Assembly: GCF_009498235.1 (NCBI RefSeq)
Contig: NZ_CP044205.1
Span: 2,729,389 to 2,793,388, forward strand
Direction of reading: 5' to 3'
DNA length: 64,000 bases
Source of the DNA: Candidatus Methylospira mobilis
GTDB taxonomy: Bacteria; Pseudomonadota; Gammaproteobacteria; Methylococcales; Methylococcaceae
In this document: positions 50,293 to 60,712 of the stretch, in pieces
Layout of the letters: every line of letters starts with the position of its first letter
How positions within the stretch are numbered: the first letter of the stretch is position 1
Made by a program: the position numbers and the translations under genes
Notes under the pieces: generated by a model
The model's database searches: none
The model's input: the letters and a program-made list of their open reading frames with translations, nothing else
Told to the model about the DNA's origin: nothing

Positions 50293-50793
50293 TTACGCGG
50301 AAAAATCATCCGTATCGATCTGCGGCTGCAATACATCGACCGGCTGTTTTTCGAGATTATCGATTACGGTGCGGAATTCGTTAACATCCTGAAAGCTTCT
50401 GTATACGGAAGCGAAGCGGACATAGGCGACATGATCAAGCCGGCTCAACTCTCTCATCACGCTCTCACCGACAAAGTGCGAAGGAATTTCGCGTTCTCCG
50501 CTGGTGCGCAGGCGCTTTTTGATACGATTGATGGCGGCCTCGATCTGGTCGCTTCCGACCGGGCGTTTTTCGAGCGCGCGCAGCATGCCGCCACGCAGTT
50601 TATCCTCACGGAAAGGCTCGCGATTGCCGTTGCTTTTAACAATGCGGGGCAGACTCAGCTCCGCGACCTCAAACGTGGTGAAGCGTTCGTTGCATTCGCT
50701 GCAGGCGCGGCGCCTGCGCACATTGTCGCCTTCCTGGGAAAGCCGGGAATCAACAACCCGGGTATCCTGAGCGCCGCAAAAGGGACATCGCAT
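50293..50793 (-). CDS. nrdR: Transcriptional repressor NrdR
   Basis: A 166-residue repressor of ribonucleotide reductase genes. Zinc ribbon [17 protein letters not shown] with CSEC, then an ATP-cone domain ([20 protein letters not shown]). The start MRCPFCG at 50793 is fixed by family; the frame extends upstream without support. No nrd gene is nearby. nrdR between glyA and ribD is the usual order. Confidence 0.96.
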   Translation of the reverse strand: MRCPFCGAQDTRVVDSRLSQEGDNVRRRRACSECNERFTTFEVAELSLPRIVKSNGNREPFREDKLRGGMLRALEKRPVGSDQIEAAINRIKKRLRTSGEREIPSHFVGESVMRELSRLDHVAYVRFASVYRSFQDVNEFRTVIDNLEKQPVDVLQPQIDTDDFSA

Positions 50794-50810
50794 GTCGAAG
50801 CGCCTTATCC

Positions 50811-52067
50811 TTATCCGGGATAAACCGGAAAACGGCGGCAAAGCTCTATTACATTATGCTTGACATGCGCAATCGACTCATCGTTCTCAGGGCTATCCAG
50901 CACATCGCAGATCCAGCCGCCAAGCTCAATACATTCGTCAATACCAAATCCGCGCGTCGTAACCGCCGGCGTGCCGATACGAATACCGCTGGTCACGAAC
51001 GGGGATTGCGGGTCGTTGGGCACGGCGTTCTTATTGACGGTGATATTTGCAAGGCCCAGCTTTTCGTCAGCCAGTTTTCCGGTTATGCCTTTATCTACCA
51101 AATCCAGTAAAAACAAATGATTATCCGTACCACCCGAAACTATTTTATAGCCGCGCGCAATAAGTGCGGAAGCCATTGCCCTGGCATTATCAACCACGCT
51201 CTGTTGATAATGCCTGAATTCAGGCTGCAAAGCTTCCAGTAGAGCCACGGCCTTTGCGGCAATCACATGCATCAGCGGGCCGCCTTGAATACCGGGAAAT
51301 ATTGTCGAACTCAGCTTCTTTTCCAGTTCCGGATCCGCTTTGGCGAGAATCAAACCGCCACGTGGACCGCGCAGGGTTTTATGAGTCGTCGTTGTGGTGA
51401 CGTCGGCGATCTGCACCGGGTTAGGATAAACTCCGGCAGCCACCAAACCGGCGACATGCGCCATATCTACCATCAGATATGCGCCTGCCTCGTCGGCAAT
51501 CTCGCGAAAACGCAGCCAATCGACTATACGCGAGTAAGCTGAAAAACCGGCGATTATCATTTTCGGACGATGCTCGCGCGCCAGCGCGGCTACTTGCTCG
51601 TAGTCGATCTCGCCGCTGTCTGGATTTAATCCGTATTGCACGGCGTTATAAATCTTGCCGGAGAAGTTGACCTTGGCGCCATGCGTCAAATGACCGCCGT
51701 GCGCCAGACTCATACCCAGCACGGTATCTCCCGGATTCAACAGCGCCATATAAACCGCAGCATTGGCCTGGGAACCGGAATGAGGCTGTACATTGGCATA
51801 ATCGGCGGAGAAAAGCGTTTTGGCGCGCGATATCGCCAGCTCCTCGACTACATCGACAAACTCGCAGCCGCCGTAATAGCGTTTTGAAGGGTAGCCTTCT
51901 GCGTATTTGTTGGTGAGTACCGAGCCTTGAGCCTGCAATACTCTCGGACTTGCGTAATTTTCCGAGGCAATCAGCTCCAGATGATCTTCCTGCCGCCTCT
52001 CTTCACCTTGAATCGCCGCCCACAATGCATCGTCGAAACCGGCAATTTCCATACCTTTGCTGAACAT
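50811..52067 (-). CDS. glyA: Serine hydroxymethyltransferase
   Basis: A 418-residue PLP enzyme linking serine/glycine to tetrahydrofolate one-carbon units. [38 protein letters not shown], and [14 protein letters not shown] with the PLP Lys. In type I methanotrophs the enzyme is part of one-carbon metabolism; that role is inference here. ATG at 52067 is preferred to the GTG at 52073. It is the first gene of the twelve-gene minus-strand block. Confidence 0.97.
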   Translation of the reverse strand: MFSKGMEIAGFDDALWAAIQGEERRQEDHLELIASENYASPRVLQAQGSVLTNKYAEGYPSKRYYGGCEFVDVVEELAISRAKTLFSADYANVQPHSGSQANAAVYMALLNPGDTVLGMSLAHGGHLTHGAKVNFSGKIYNAVQYGLNPDSGEIDYEQVAALAREHRPKMIIAGFSAYSRIVDWLRFREIADEAGAYLMVDMAHVAGLVAAGVYPNPVQIADVTTTTTHKTLRGPRGGLILAKADPELEKKLSSTIFPGIQGGPLMHVIAAKAVALLEALQPEFRHYQQSVVDNARAMASALIARGYKIVSGGTDNHLFLLDLVDKGITGKLADEKLGLANITVNKNAVPNDPQSPFVTSGIRIGTPAVTTRGFGIDECIELGGWICDVLDSPENDESIAHVKHNVIELCRRFPVYPG

Positions 52068-52331
52068 AGCCACCCAGAAAACTTTAAATAACGAAAGACC
52101 TCGGATTATAACCTAAATTCGGGTAGCGAACCCGCAAAATGAAAATGTGCGATATCCCCCATAATTCCGCGTTAAAACACACGTATCTCACCTTTTACCA
52201 CCCCAGAAAAAGGGTAATAACTTGATTTGCATGCGATAGAATAGTTGGCATATAACATGCTTAACTATCAGACATCCATAAGGATCAAGGGCATATCGCT
52301 ACCGTTTACCCCCATCACAGGAGTTATCACC

Positions 52332-52571
52332 ATGCCACAAGATAAAACTTTACCACCCCAATCCTCCGATTTCATCGAAATACAAAATCTTTTTCACACA
52401 CTCGAACAACCCTATGATCTCAAGGAAATCACTCGCTTCAACCAAACCTACGAGCGCAGCTATTGGAAACTGCGCAAGGAAGAAAAACAGCGCGCCGAAG
52501 CGCTTGTAGATAAACTGATTGCAGGATTAAAAACACCCAATCTGGCAAGCAGAATTTTCGGGGTGGTCTAA
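52332..52571 (+). CDS. Small protein of unknown function
   Basis: A 79-residue soluble, charged, helical protein starting MPQDKTLPPQSSDFIEIQNL, preceded by a strong AGGAG seven to eight bases upstream. Middle: NQTYERSYWKLRKEEKQRAE. No domain recognised. The good ribosome site and codon use support a real gene. It is divergent from glyA. Confidence 0.65.
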   Translation: MPQDKTLPPQSSDFIEIQNLFHTLEQPYDLKEITRFNQTYERSYWKLRKEEKQRAEALVDKLIAGLKTPNLASRIFGVV

Positions 52572-52926
52572 GCCCGACTCCCAATAAAGATAGCCAAAAC
52601 ACCGCCCCGGCCGATAACGCGCGCTTCGGCTTACGCCGCACAGAGTCCAGCCACCTGAACCGCCTTTCGATAAAGCCAACGCGGGCGCTATAACCGCCAA
52701 CGCAGCAAGCTTTCCCGACCCCGCCCCGCACAGTTTATATTCCATAAAGAACATTAAAGTTATTTTTTATAATTTAACAATATCAAACAGCATTAAAGTT
52801 TCACCCCCCGAAAGCCGATGTAACCATCAAGGGTTATTGAGATAAGCAGTGGGTGTAAGGGACCATGGAGTTGCAGCATGTGACCTGGACAACACACCCA
52901 AGCTTGAAAAACGGGAGGGATACATC
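52572..52926. other. Intergenic region with AT-rich direct repeat
   Basis: No gene recognised. 52741-52801 is very A+T-rich and has the 10-base direct repeat CATTAAAGTT at 52753-52762 and 52792-52801, a plausible promoter or operator for the downstream repeat protein. The frame from 52849 upstream of 52927 lacks a ribosome site and is probably leader. Confidence 0.4.
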
Positions 52927-53334
52927 ATGGTCGCCGCAGTCAATAGTTTCGCCGCAATCAACGGCGTGACACAAGCCAGTAGCTCACATGGCTCTGCGGG
53001 TCAGCAACGCAGCTTAAGCATGGGTACGCTATCGCAAGCCTTGTTATCGGGAAATCTGGCGGCAGCTCAAAAGGCATACGGTTCTCTTTCCGCAACCTAT
53101 CCGGGCGGAGCGATTACGAATGCGCCGAACAGCCCGCTTGCAAAAATAGGGCAAGCATTAAAAGCGGGCAACCTCGCTGCAGCACAGTCGGTCCTCCCAT
53201 CGCTGAACGGCGTAGGGCGGAGTTATGCAGCTACCAGCAGCAGCGCCAACACAACGGCGATTAATTCCGGCTTCGCGGCAACGCTGGCCGCTTTAAGCGG
53301 CAGCTCCAGCGGCGGTTTCAGCATAAAAGCATAA
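52927..53334 (+). CDS. Small Ala/Ser-rich protein with repeated 'SGNLAAAQ' motif
   Basis: A 135-residue protein starting MVAAVNSFAAINGVTQASSS after GGGAGGGATACATC. Two related repeats are visible: LSQALLSGNLAAAQKAYGSL and IGQALKAGNLAAAQSVLPSL. The rest is low-complexity Ser/Ala/Gly. No signal peptide or enzyme motif. Short proteins with such repeats occur in many proteobacteria; I know no function for them. Confidence 0.65.
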   Translation: MVAAVNSFAAINGVTQASSSHGSAGQQRSLSMGTLSQALLSGNLAAAQKAYGSLSATYPGGAITNAPNSPLAKIGQALKAGNLAAAQSVLPSLNGVGRSYAATSSSANTTAINSGFAATLAALSGSSSGGFSIKA

Positions 53335-53581
53335 AAAAATCAATCCGGCACAAGCCTGTTCGAATTAAGCTAATCGGAGTGTGCTGGTTACGCTTAAATA
53401 ATACAGTTTGCGCGGCAACTCCAAAGGGCAACCGGCATGAAGCTTGCTGAATAAGGGAAGAGCTGGGGCTGTTGCCACCGAGGCCTGCCATGAACACCTC
53501 CTTGACAGCTTCAGGGCGGACAGGGCTGGCGGACCGTATCCCGGAGCGAATAGTTACGTTCACTCCCCGAATAAACTCATT
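53335..53581. other. Intergenic region, unclassified
   Basis: About 250 bases between the convergent repeat protein and fdsD. A stretch reading GCGAATAGTTACGTTCAC (53546-53563) shares GAATAGTTAC with the inverted-repeat element ends at 165 and 39473. No hairpin terminator with a T-run is evident. Confidence 0.3.
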
Positions 53582-53791
53582 TCATGCCAAGCGATTAATT
53601 GCCTCTTTTGCCAAATCGCTCAACCCTTCCCCGCCTGCCTGATAATATAACTTGATCTGGTTACGCATACGCGGATCCCAAAATTTGCTTATATGATCAC
53701 GCACCCCGCCAACCGCCAACTCCCGATCAGGTTCGCTCTGGAAAAAAGCACTGATATCGTTGGCCATTTTGATCAAGTTTTCTATATACAT
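53582..53791 (-). CDS. fdsD: Formate dehydrogenase delta subunit
   Basis: A 69-residue FdsD protein starting MYIENLIKMANDISAFF; typical blocks are LAVGGVRDHISKFWDPRMRN and LSDLAKEAINRL. FdsD is the small last subunit of the soluble NAD-dependent molybdenum formate dehydrogenase. It is last in the operon but separated from fdhD by about 500 bases of degraded sequence, so it may have its own promoter. Confidence 0.88.
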   Translation of the reverse strand: MYIENLIKMANDISAFFQSEPDRELAVGGVRDHISKFWDPRMRNQIKLYYQAGGEGLSDLAKEAINRLA

Positions 53792-53959
53792 AAAACTGCC
53801 GCTTAACTTGTTGTTATTTAAAAACACCTTTTCAATGAAACCCGCGTGCGCCATGAAAAACGTGTCCGTTGACGAATTGATCGGCTGTATCGCCTAACCG
53901 ACCGTGGCGAAAACATCATCTCTTATCATGCTAGTTCGCGCCACGCCGCCCGCGCATGC

Positions 53960-54109
53960 TTACTCTTTCACCCAGCCCGTTCCGCTTGCCCCAAGGTCTG
54001 CGTTACAGCGCCGGGCGATGCGAACATGCTTCGCAAAATCCCGCCTGAGCTCCGGATGGGATGAGACCAGGTGTTCGCTATGCAATTTGTGTATGGTAAC
54101 TTTAAAAAA
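53960..54109 (-). pseudogene. Short conserved-looking fragment between fdhD and fdsD
   Basis: Minus-strand frame of about 50 codons after a TGA at 54112: VTIHKLHSEHLVSSHPELRR, DFAKHVRIARRCNADLGASG, TGWVKE and TAA. It has no ATG, and a TTG at the Leu of HKLHS is the only candidate start. The residue pattern looks coding but I do not recognise it. It may be a remnant or a very small gene. Confidence 0.35.
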
Positions 54110-54198
54110 TCAGCCACTATCCAGCTTTTAGCGCCTTCTGCGTAAAACGCATCATCAAAAATAGCTATATTGTAATCTTCGAATGAAGCTATTTTACA

Positions 54199-54250
54199 GA
54201 AGCGGGCCTTAACCAGCGATCAACCTCTATCGCGGGCTAACGCCTGCTCC
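54199..54250. repeat. Degenerate REP-like palindrome
   Basis: GAAGCGGGCCTTAACCAGCG and CGCGGGCTAACGCCTGCTCC are arms resembling the repeats at 3668 and 8507, more decayed. It lies just downstream of fdhD and upstream of fdsD. Confidence 0.6.
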
Positions 54251-54287
54251 CGTGTTGATATATAACGGTAGCTTAATAATTAAAAAA

Positions 54288-55178
54288 TCAAAGCAATCGC
54301 TGCGGATGAGCATAAACGATGTGACTTTTATCGCGTAAAAACCCCACCAGGGTAAAACCGGTTTCACGCGCAAGACGAATAGCCAGGCCGGTTGGCGCAG
54401 ACATGGCAGCCATCATACCGATGCCTACGGCAGCGCATTTCTGCACCATTTCGTAGCTTGCACGACTGGTCACCAGCGCATAGCCTTCATTTCTATTAGC
54501 GCCGGTTCTCGCCAGCACGCCGATCAGCTTATCCAGCGCATTATGCCGGCCCACATCCTCCCTGACATAAACAATACCTCGCCCCGGCACCAGCCATGCA
54601 GCCGCATGCACTGCACCGGTTTGCGTATTAAGCTTTTGCCAGCCGGAAATTTCCGCCAATCCGTCATGCAGATCTCGATGACTCACCTGAACGCCTCCCG
54701 CCGGCAACGGCTGCGGATGACGCACCGCTTGCTGCAACGTTGCCGAACCGCAGAGTCCGCAACCGGTACGCCCGGTCAAATTGCGTTCTTTACCGGGCAG
54801 CAAGGCAAAACGCTCTTCCGGAATCTTTACCCGTACGTCAATACCATCGGAACGATGATGCACCCGAATGGAATAAACTTCTGCAACGGCTTGCACAATA
54901 CCTTCGGTCAAGCTGAAGCCGAGCGCAAAATCCTCAATATCCAGTGGGGTTGCAAGCATTACCACATGCGACAGGCCGTTATAACTCAAAGCTACAGGAA
55001 CTTCTTCGGCGATTTCATCCGTTACAACCGGATCGCACCCCCGCCCCTGATGCCAGCGCTGCACCACATACTGCCCATGAGCAGGCCAACTGATGTTTTC
55101 GTTAGTCGTCGCGCATTGTAAAGGAGCCGGCTGGTAACCATACAACCCGGGAGCTACCGGAATTTCCCCCGGCTCCAT
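54288..55178 (-). CDS. fdhD: Formate dehydrogenase sulfurtransferase FdhD (FdsC)
   Basis: About 296 residues. FdhD/FdsC moves sulfur from a cysteine desulfurase to the Mo-bis-MGD cofactor of FdsA and protects it during insertion. The redox/sulfur Cys pair is in RTGCGLCGSATL; YVREDVGRHNALDKLIG is conserved. The start is uncertain: TTG at 55196 or ATG at 55178. It directly follows fdsA, in fdsGBACD order. Confidence 0.93.
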   Translation of the reverse strand: MEPGEIPVAPGLYGYQPAPLQCATTNENISWPAHGQYVVQRWHQGRGCDPVVTDEIAEEVPVALSYNGLSHVVMLATPLDIEDFALGFSLTEGIVQAVAEVYSIRVHHRSDGIDVRVKIPEERFALLPGKERNLTGRTGCGLCGSATLQQAVRHPQPLPAGGVQVSHRDLHDGLAEISGWQKLNTQTGAVHAAAWLVPGRGIVYVREDVGRHNALDKLIGVLARTGANRNEGYALVTSRASYEMVQKCAAVGIGMMAAMSAPTGLAIRLARETGFTLVGFLRDKSHIVYAHPQRLL

Positions 55179-55206
55179 ATTGCTTTTCGTGACCAATCAG
55201 CAGCAA

Positions 55207-58050
55207 CTAACCGGTCGTCGCGTTCTCCAGGAACGACAATTGTTGCTCGCTAAACTCTTGAAAGCCCTTCTGCCATTCGGAAGGCGCATTAACTTTCGTT
55301 ACCTGTACCGCCGTTACCTTATACTCCGGGCAGTTGGTTGCCCAGTCCGAATTATCGGTGGTAATAACATTGGCGCCCGACTCGGGAAAATGGAACGTGG
55401 TGTATACCACACCCGGCTGCACGCGCTCGCTCACCAAGGCATGCAATACAGTCTCTCCCGCCCGGCTTTTGATGCCTACCCAGTCGCCATCGTTGATACC
55501 ACGATCCTCGGCATCGTGCGGATGAATTTCCAGACGATCCTCGGAATGCCAGGCCGTATTTGCAGTACGGCGCGTCTGCGCGCCGACGTTGTACTGAGAA
55601 AGAATGCGTCCGGTAGTCAATATGAGCGGATACTTGCTGCTGACTCGCTCCTGCGTCGGTACGAACTCGGTCAGCATGAAGCGCCCCTTGCCGCGCACAA
55701 ACCCCTGCACATGCATGGTTGGCGTCCCCTCAGGCGTAGCGTCATTACAAGGCCATTGTATGCTGCCCTTTTCGTCGATCTTCTTGAAACTGACGCCTTT
55801 GAAGGTCGGGACCAGACTGGCAATTTCATCCATGACTTCAGAGGTGTTGGCGTAGTTCATCGGATATCCCAGCGCGTTGGACAGCAATTGAGTCACCTCC
55901 CAGTCCTCATAGCCGGCCAATGGCGGCATTACCCTGCGCACCGGAGAAATACGGCGTTCCGCATTGGTGAACGTTCCGGTCTTCTCCAAAAAGGATGCGC
56001 CCGGCAGGAAAACATGGGCAAATTTCGCAGTTTCGTTCAGAAAAATATCCTGAACCACGACACATTCCATCGATTTCAATGCCGCCATGACATGCTGGGT
56101 ATCCGGATCGGATTGCGCGATATCCTCTCCTTCGCAATACAAGCCCTTGAAACTGCCATCCAGCGCGGCGCCGAACATGTTCGGAATACGCAAACCCGGC
56201 TCTGGGTCCAGCTTAACACCCCAGGCGCTTTCAAACAGGCTGCGCGTAGCGGTATCGGATATATGGCGATAACCCGGCAACTCATGCGGAAAGGAGCCCA
56301 TATCGCACGAACCCTGCACATTGTTTTGACCGCGCAACGGATTTACGCCCACGCCTTCGCGGCCTATATTCCCGGTAGCCATCGCCAGGTTGGCGATGCC
56401 GATAACCATGGTCGAACCCTGGCTATGCTCGGTCACGCCCAGTCCGTAGTAAATCGCGCCATTCGGCACGGTGGCGTATAAACGCGCCGCCTCGCGCACT
56501 GTCTCCGCTGGTACGCCGGTAACGGACTCGCTGGCTTCCGGAGAATTACGCTGCTCGGAAACAAATGCCTTCCACTTCGCCCATGACTCCTGATCGCAAC
56601 GCTCGGCTACAAACTGTTCCTTTACCAAGCCCTCGGTCACAATCACATGAGCCAATGCATTCACTATCGCCACGTTGGTGCCGGGCTTGAGTTTAAGATG
56701 ATAGTCCGCCTTGATATGCGCCGATTTGACCAGATCCGTATCGCGAGGGTCCACGACGATCAGTTTGGCGCCCTGTCGCAAACGCTTCTTCATCAGCGAG
56801 CCGAATACAGGATGGCCGTCGGTAGGATTCACACCGATCACCATAATCGCATCGGATTGCATCACCGAATCGAAGGTCTGCGTTCCTGCCGACGTGCCGT
56901 AAGTCACGCTCAATCCGTAACCGGTCGGAGAGTGGCAAACGCGCGCGCAGGTATCGACATTATTGTTGCCGAACGCCGCGCGTATCAGCTTCTGCACCAG
57001 ATAGGCTTCTTCGTTGGTGCAGCGGCTGGAAGTCAGGCCGCCGACTGAATCCTTGCCGTATTTGGCCTGGATGCGTTTAAATTCGGAAGCGGCATAATTG
57101 ATGGCTTCTTCCCAGCTCACTTTCTGCCATGGGTCGCTGATGGACTTGCGTATCATCGGCGTGGTGATGCGATCCGGGTGGGTCGCGTAGCCGAATGCAA
57201 AACGTCCCTTTACGCAGGAATGACCGTGATTGGCCTGGCCGTTCTTATCGGGGACCATGCGCACCAGTTTCGCGCCCTGCATTTCCGCGCGGAACGAGCA
57301 ACCGACGCCGCAATAGGCGCAGGTGGTTATGATGCTGTGGTCGGCCTGCCCATGTTCAATCACGCTGTTTTCCATCAGGGTCGCTGTCGGGCAGGCCTGT
57401 ACGCAAGCGCCGCACGACACGCATTCAGAATCCATGAAATCCTGATGCTGCCCGGGTGAAATCGCCGAATCGAAGCCGCGTCCGTCTATGGTCAGCGCGA
57501 AGGTACCCTGCGTTTCTTCGCAGGCGCGCACGCAACGCGAACAAACGATGCACTTGCTCGGGTCGAAGGTGAAATAAGGATTACTGCGATCCTTATCGGA
57601 CTTCAGGTGATTCCTGCCTTCGTAGCCGTAACGCACATCGCGCAAGCCTACCGTACCCGCCATGGTCTGCAATTCGCAATTGCCATTGGCGGAGCATGTC
57701 AGACAATCCAGCGGATGATCGGAAATATAGAGTTCCATGATGCCGCGGCGAACCTGGGCCAGCTTGTCGTTCTGGGTCACGACCTTCATGCCTTCGTAAA
57801 CCGGCGTGGTGCAGGAAGCCGGATAACCGCGCCCGCCCTGAACCTGGACGACGCACAAACGGCATGACCCGAACGGATTCAGACTGTCGGTCGCGCAAAG
57901 CCTGGGGATATCAATACCGATACTGGACGCCGCTCGCATGACCGAAGTCCCTTCCGGGACGGTCACGTTGAAGCCGTCGATTTCCAGGCTCACCTTTTTT
58001 TCGGATGCGCTCGCCGGCGTACCGTAGTCTTTTTCGTGTTGTAGTGTCAT
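55207..58050 (-). CDS. fdsA: NAD-dependent formate dehydrogenase, molybdenum-containing alpha subunit
   Basis: A 947-residue catalytic subunit oxidising formate to CO2. The N-terminal NuoG-like part binds a [2Fe-2S] (CRLCVVQVQGG) and several [4Fe-4S] clusters (LDCLTCSANGNC, CIVCSRCVRAC, CVSCGACVQACP), then TCAYCGVGC starts the molybdopterin domain. The molybdenum-ligating Cys with its neighbouring His is in DTCARVCHSPTGYG, so this is the Cys, not selenocysteine, type. The C-terminal MopB domain is complete. It starts at 58050, 58 bases after fdsB. Confidence 0.96.
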   Translation of the reverse strand: MTLQHEKDYGTPASASEKKVSLEIDGFNVTVPEGTSVMRAASSIGIDIPRLCATDSLNPFGSCRLCVVQVQGGRGYPASCTTPVYEGMKVVTQNDKLAQVRRGIMELYISDHPLDCLTCSANGNCELQTMAGTVGLRDVRYGYEGRNHLKSDKDRSNPYFTFDPSKCIVCSRCVRACEETQGTFALTIDGRGFDSAISPGQHQDFMDSECVSCGACVQACPTATLMENSVIEHGQADHSIITTCAYCGVGCSFRAEMQGAKLVRMVPDKNGQANHGHSCVKGRFAFGYATHPDRITTPMIRKSISDPWQKVSWEEAINYAASEFKRIQAKYGKDSVGGLTSSRCTNEEAYLVQKLIRAAFGNNNVDTCARVCHSPTGYGLSVTYGTSAGTQTFDSVMQSDAIMVIGVNPTDGHPVFGSLMKKRLRQGAKLIVVDPRDTDLVKSAHIKADYHLKLKPGTNVAIVNALAHVIVTEGLVKEQFVAERCDQESWAKWKAFVSEQRNSPEASESVTGVPAETVREAARLYATVPNGAIYYGLGVTEHSQGSTMVIGIANLAMATGNIGREGVGVNPLRGQNNVQGSCDMGSFPHELPGYRHISDTATRSLFESAWGVKLDPEPGLRIPNMFGAALDGSFKGLYCEGEDIAQSDPDTQHVMAALKSMECVVVQDIFLNETAKFAHVFLPGASFLEKTGTFTNAERRISPVRRVMPPLAGYEDWEVTQLLSNALGYPMNYANTSEVMDEIASLVPTFKGVSFKKIDEKGSIQWPCNDATPEGTPTMHVQGFVRGKGRFMLTEFVPTQERVSSKYPLILTTGRILSQYNVGAQTRRTANTAWHSEDRLEIHPHDAEDRGINDGDWVGIKSRAGETVLHALVSERVQPGVVYTTFHFPESGANVITTDNSDWATNCPEYKVTAVQVTKVNAPSEWQKGFQEFSEQQLSFLENATTG

Positions 58051-58108
58051 AGTGTTACCTCGTGTGCTGGTTGCAGGCCTGCCGTTCATCCGTGGATGAA
58101 TGTTTAGA

Positions 58109-59662
58109 TTACTTCGATTTTTCGCCGCCAACTACCCCAAAATCTTCCGGGAAATGGTTCAGCGAACTCAAAACCGGATAGGGAGTCATGCCTCCCAGCG
58201 CGCAAAGGGAAGCATTCAGCATCGTGTCGCTCAGATCGCGCAGCAACGCGACCGTCTGATCCGTGTTTTCGCCTGCAATAATATGATCCATCACCTCGAC
58301 GCCGCGTGTGGAGCCAATACGGCAAGGCGTGCATTTACCGCAAGACTCTTCCGCGCAGAACTCCAGTGCGTAACGAGCCATCTGCGCCATATCAACCGTA
58401 TCGTCGAACACGACAACCCCGCCATGCCCGAGCACCGCCCAGATCGCTGCGAAAGCCTCGTAATCCAGCGGCGTATCGAACTGCGATTCCGGCATGAATG
58501 AACCCAATGGTCCACCCACCTGCACCGCGCGGATCGGACGCCCGGATGCCGAACCGCCGCCGTAATCGTACAGCAGCTCGCGCAAGGTAATGCCAAATGC
58601 CTTCTCGATCAAACCGGCTCGCTTGATATTGCCGGCCAGTTGTATCGGCAGGGTTCCGCGCGAACGGCCCATGCCGAAATCGCGGTAATAATCGCCGCCC
58701 TTATCCAGAATAATAGGTACCGACGCCAGCGAAATAACATTGTTGATAACTGTCGGCTTGCCGAAGAGCCCCTGGATGGCGGGCAACGGCGGCTTGAAAC
58801 GCACCAGTCCGCGTTTACCCTCTATACTTTCCATCAGAGCGGTTTCTTCACCGCAAACATAAGCGCCCGCGCCTATGCGCACTTCGAGGCCGAACGACTT
58901 ACCGCTGCCGCAAATGTCCTTACCCAAATAACCGGCGGCATAGGCAGCGGCAATGGCTGCATTCAGGTTTTTAGCGGCATGCGGATATTCGACGCGCAAA
59001 TAAATATAACCCTGGGTCGCACCAACCGCCAGCCCGGCGATGGTCATGCCTTCGATCAATACAAAGGGATCGCCCTCCATGATCATGCGATCGGAAAATG
59101 TCCCGGAATCGCCTTCGTCGGCGTTGCAAACCACGTACTTCTGATTAGACTCGGCATTGAGCACGGTGTTCCACTTGATGCCGGTCGGAAATGCCGCGCC
59201 GCCTCTTCCACGCAATCCGGAATCGGTCACCTGCTTGACGATCTCCGCCGGAGACAACGCCAGTGCATTTTTCAGTCCGCGATAGCCGTCATGCGCCAGA
59301 AAATCCTCCAGACTGACCGGATCGGTAATTCCGACGCGAGCGTTGGTCAAACGCTCCTGGTTTTTCAGATAAGGGATTTCATCAGTCAGGCCGCGAGCCA
59401 AATCATGCGCGCCGCCGCGTAGGAAAGCGGCATCGAAAAGACCGGCGACATCGGCGGTGCTGACCGGGCCATAAGCCATACGGCCCTGAGGCGTCACCAC
59501 CTCAACCAAAGGCTCCAGCCAAAACAGGCCGCGCGAGCCGTTGCGCACCAGTTTGATGTCTTGACCGCGCGCCTGCGCTTCGCTCTCAATCGCCTTTGCT
59601 ACTTTCTCCGCACCCAGCGACAGCGCACTGGAATCAAACGGTACATAAATGGTTGTCGTCAT
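58109..59662 (-). CDS. fdsB: NAD-dependent formate dehydrogenase beta subunit (NuoF-like)
   Basis: A 517-residue flavoprotein that passes electrons to NAD. An N-terminal thioredoxin-like domain precedes the NuoF core: FMN/NADH site [38 protein letters not shown], and the [4Fe-4S] motif [16 protein letters not shown]. The ATG overlaps the fdsG stop by four bases. Confidence 0.96.
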   Translation of the reverse strand: MTTTIYVPFDSSALSLGAEKVAKAIESEAQARGQDIKLVRNGSRGLFWLEPLVEVVTPQGRMAYGPVSTADVAGLFDAAFLRGGAHDLARGLTDEIPYLKNQERLTNARVGITDPVSLEDFLAHDGYRGLKNALALSPAEIVKQVTDSGLRGRGGAAFPTGIKWNTVLNAESNQKYVVCNADEGDSGTFSDRMIMEGDPFVLIEGMTIAGLAVGATQGYIYLRVEYPHAAKNLNAAIAAAYAAGYLGKDICGSGKSFGLEVRIGAGAYVCGEETALMESIEGKRGLVRFKPPLPAIQGLFGKPTVINNVISLASVPIILDKGGDYYRDFGMGRSRGTLPIQLAGNIKRAGLIEKAFGITLRELLYDYGGGSASGRPIRAVQVGGPLGSFMPESQFDTPLDYEAFAAIWAVLGHGGVVVFDDTVDMAQMARYALEFCAEESCGKCTPCRIGSTRGVEVMDHIIAGENTDQTVALLRDLSDTMLNASLCALGGMTPYPVLSSLNHFPEDFGVVGGEKSK

Positions 59663-60135
59663 GCCTGCGTCCTCACGTCAGCGACTATTTCGTCAAACCG
59701 CGCCGCGCTTACACGGCCATAAACCTCGCCGTCAATCGCAATCGCCGGCGAACAGGCGCAATTACCCAGACAATAAACCGGCTCCAGACTGATAGCGCCA
59801 TCTGCCGTAGTTTCATGAAAATCGATACCCAGCTCCGCTTTCGCGTGTGACTGCAACGCGACGCCGCCCATGGACTGGCAGGATTCGGCACGGCAGATAT
59901 GCAGCGTATGCTTGCCCGGCGGCGTTTCCCTGAAATAGTGATAGAAGGTAATGACGCCGTGGACTTCCGCACGGGACAAATTGAGCGCTTTCGCAATCAA
60001 CGGCACGCTCTCGGATGGAATATATCCCAGAGCGTCCTGTATACCGTGCAATATCGGCAACAACGCGCCAGGCTTGTCCTTCAAACCGTCAATAACGGCT
60101 GAAACCGTACTCTTGTCCCAGTCCAGGTGATTCAT
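59659..60135 (-). CDS. fdsG: NAD-dependent formate dehydrogenase gamma subunit (NuoE-like)
   Basis: A 158-residue [2Fe-2S] thioredoxin-fold subunit. Cluster cysteines are in [11 protein letters not shown] and [27 protein letters not shown] at 60135 is chosen, with GAGAG upstream; starts at 60153 and 60174 are also possible. It is the first gene of the fds operon. Confidence 0.93.
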   Translation of the reverse strand: MNHLDWDKSTVSAVIDGLKDKPGALLPILHGIQDALGYIPSESVPLIAKALNLSRAEVHGVITFYHYFRETPPGKHTLHICRAESCQSMGGVALQSHAKAELGIDFHETTADGAISLEPVYCLGNCACSPAIAIDGEVYGRVSAARFDEIVADVRTQA

Positions 60136-60504
60136 TTTGCTCTCGTTCAACATTGATTTTTCATACCCAATCACGCGGAACGTCCCTTTGCCCGATTCCC
60201 ACGCATAGAGACCAAAGGCACGCGCATGCTTTTATTATATTTTAACTCATCGCAACAAAAAACGCGCTGTCCTGTAACAATTTTGCTATCGGTTTATCTA
60301 GCTATATCGAGACCGGTTTACTCTACCTGCATTGCAACTCGCCGCCGCTGTCTCCGAGCCCCGGGACGCGAGTATTGAAAACCACCCAAGCATTTGGTTC
60401 CAGGCTCAATATAGGTTTCAGGGTCTTGAAGACCCGTTTTTTAAAGGGAAAAATGGTCTGAGCGGGAACAAGAAGGTAAGATACGGGTTATTTTTCATAA
60501 CAGA
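60136..60504. promoter_or_regulatory. fds operon upstream region with candidate -10 box
   Basis: A minus-strand TATAAT lies at 60239-60234, about 100 bases upstream of fdsG, in an A+T-rich tract; a good -35 is not evident. Further right, 60280-60500 holds no gene, only sequence leading into a transposase fragment. The promoter call is tentative. Confidence 0.35.
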
Positions 60505-60712
60505 TTGAAACTATTGATGATCGTAAATATTAAAGCACTAATCAACGACGCCTCTGGCTACGAAAAAATTCGAGAATTACGTTGGCCTAATGGCGTTTGT
60601 TGCCCCCAATGTGGATCGGCAGATGCCATCAAGCGAGACAGGGATGATAAGCAAAAAGAACGCCAGAGCTATGCATGCAAAGCGTGCAGTAGCCGATTCG
60701 CCTATCGCGGTC
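60505..60712 (+). pseudogene. IS1595-family transposase N-terminal fragment
   Basis: The first 65 residues look like the zinc-ribbon N-terminus of IS1595 transposases: NIKALINDASGYEKIRELRW, GVCCPQCGSADAIKRDRDDK, YACKACSSRF. After residue 65 the similarity stops abruptly; the rest of the open frame is the antisense of other coding-like sequence. The DDE domain is missing, so the gene is a truncated remnant. Confidence 0.7.

Noticed and set aside
53340-53580. Possible c-di-GMP or other riboswitch
   Set aside because: I looked for conserved GEMM or other aptamer cores and found none.
53904-54131. 75-codon plus-strand frame
   Set aside because: Composition and lack of a ribosome site suggest a shadow; the minus-strand fragment in the same place looks more like protein.
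55180-56481. 433-codon plus-strand open frame
   Set aside because: It is antisense to the conserved MopB domain of fdsA and has no recognisable domain.
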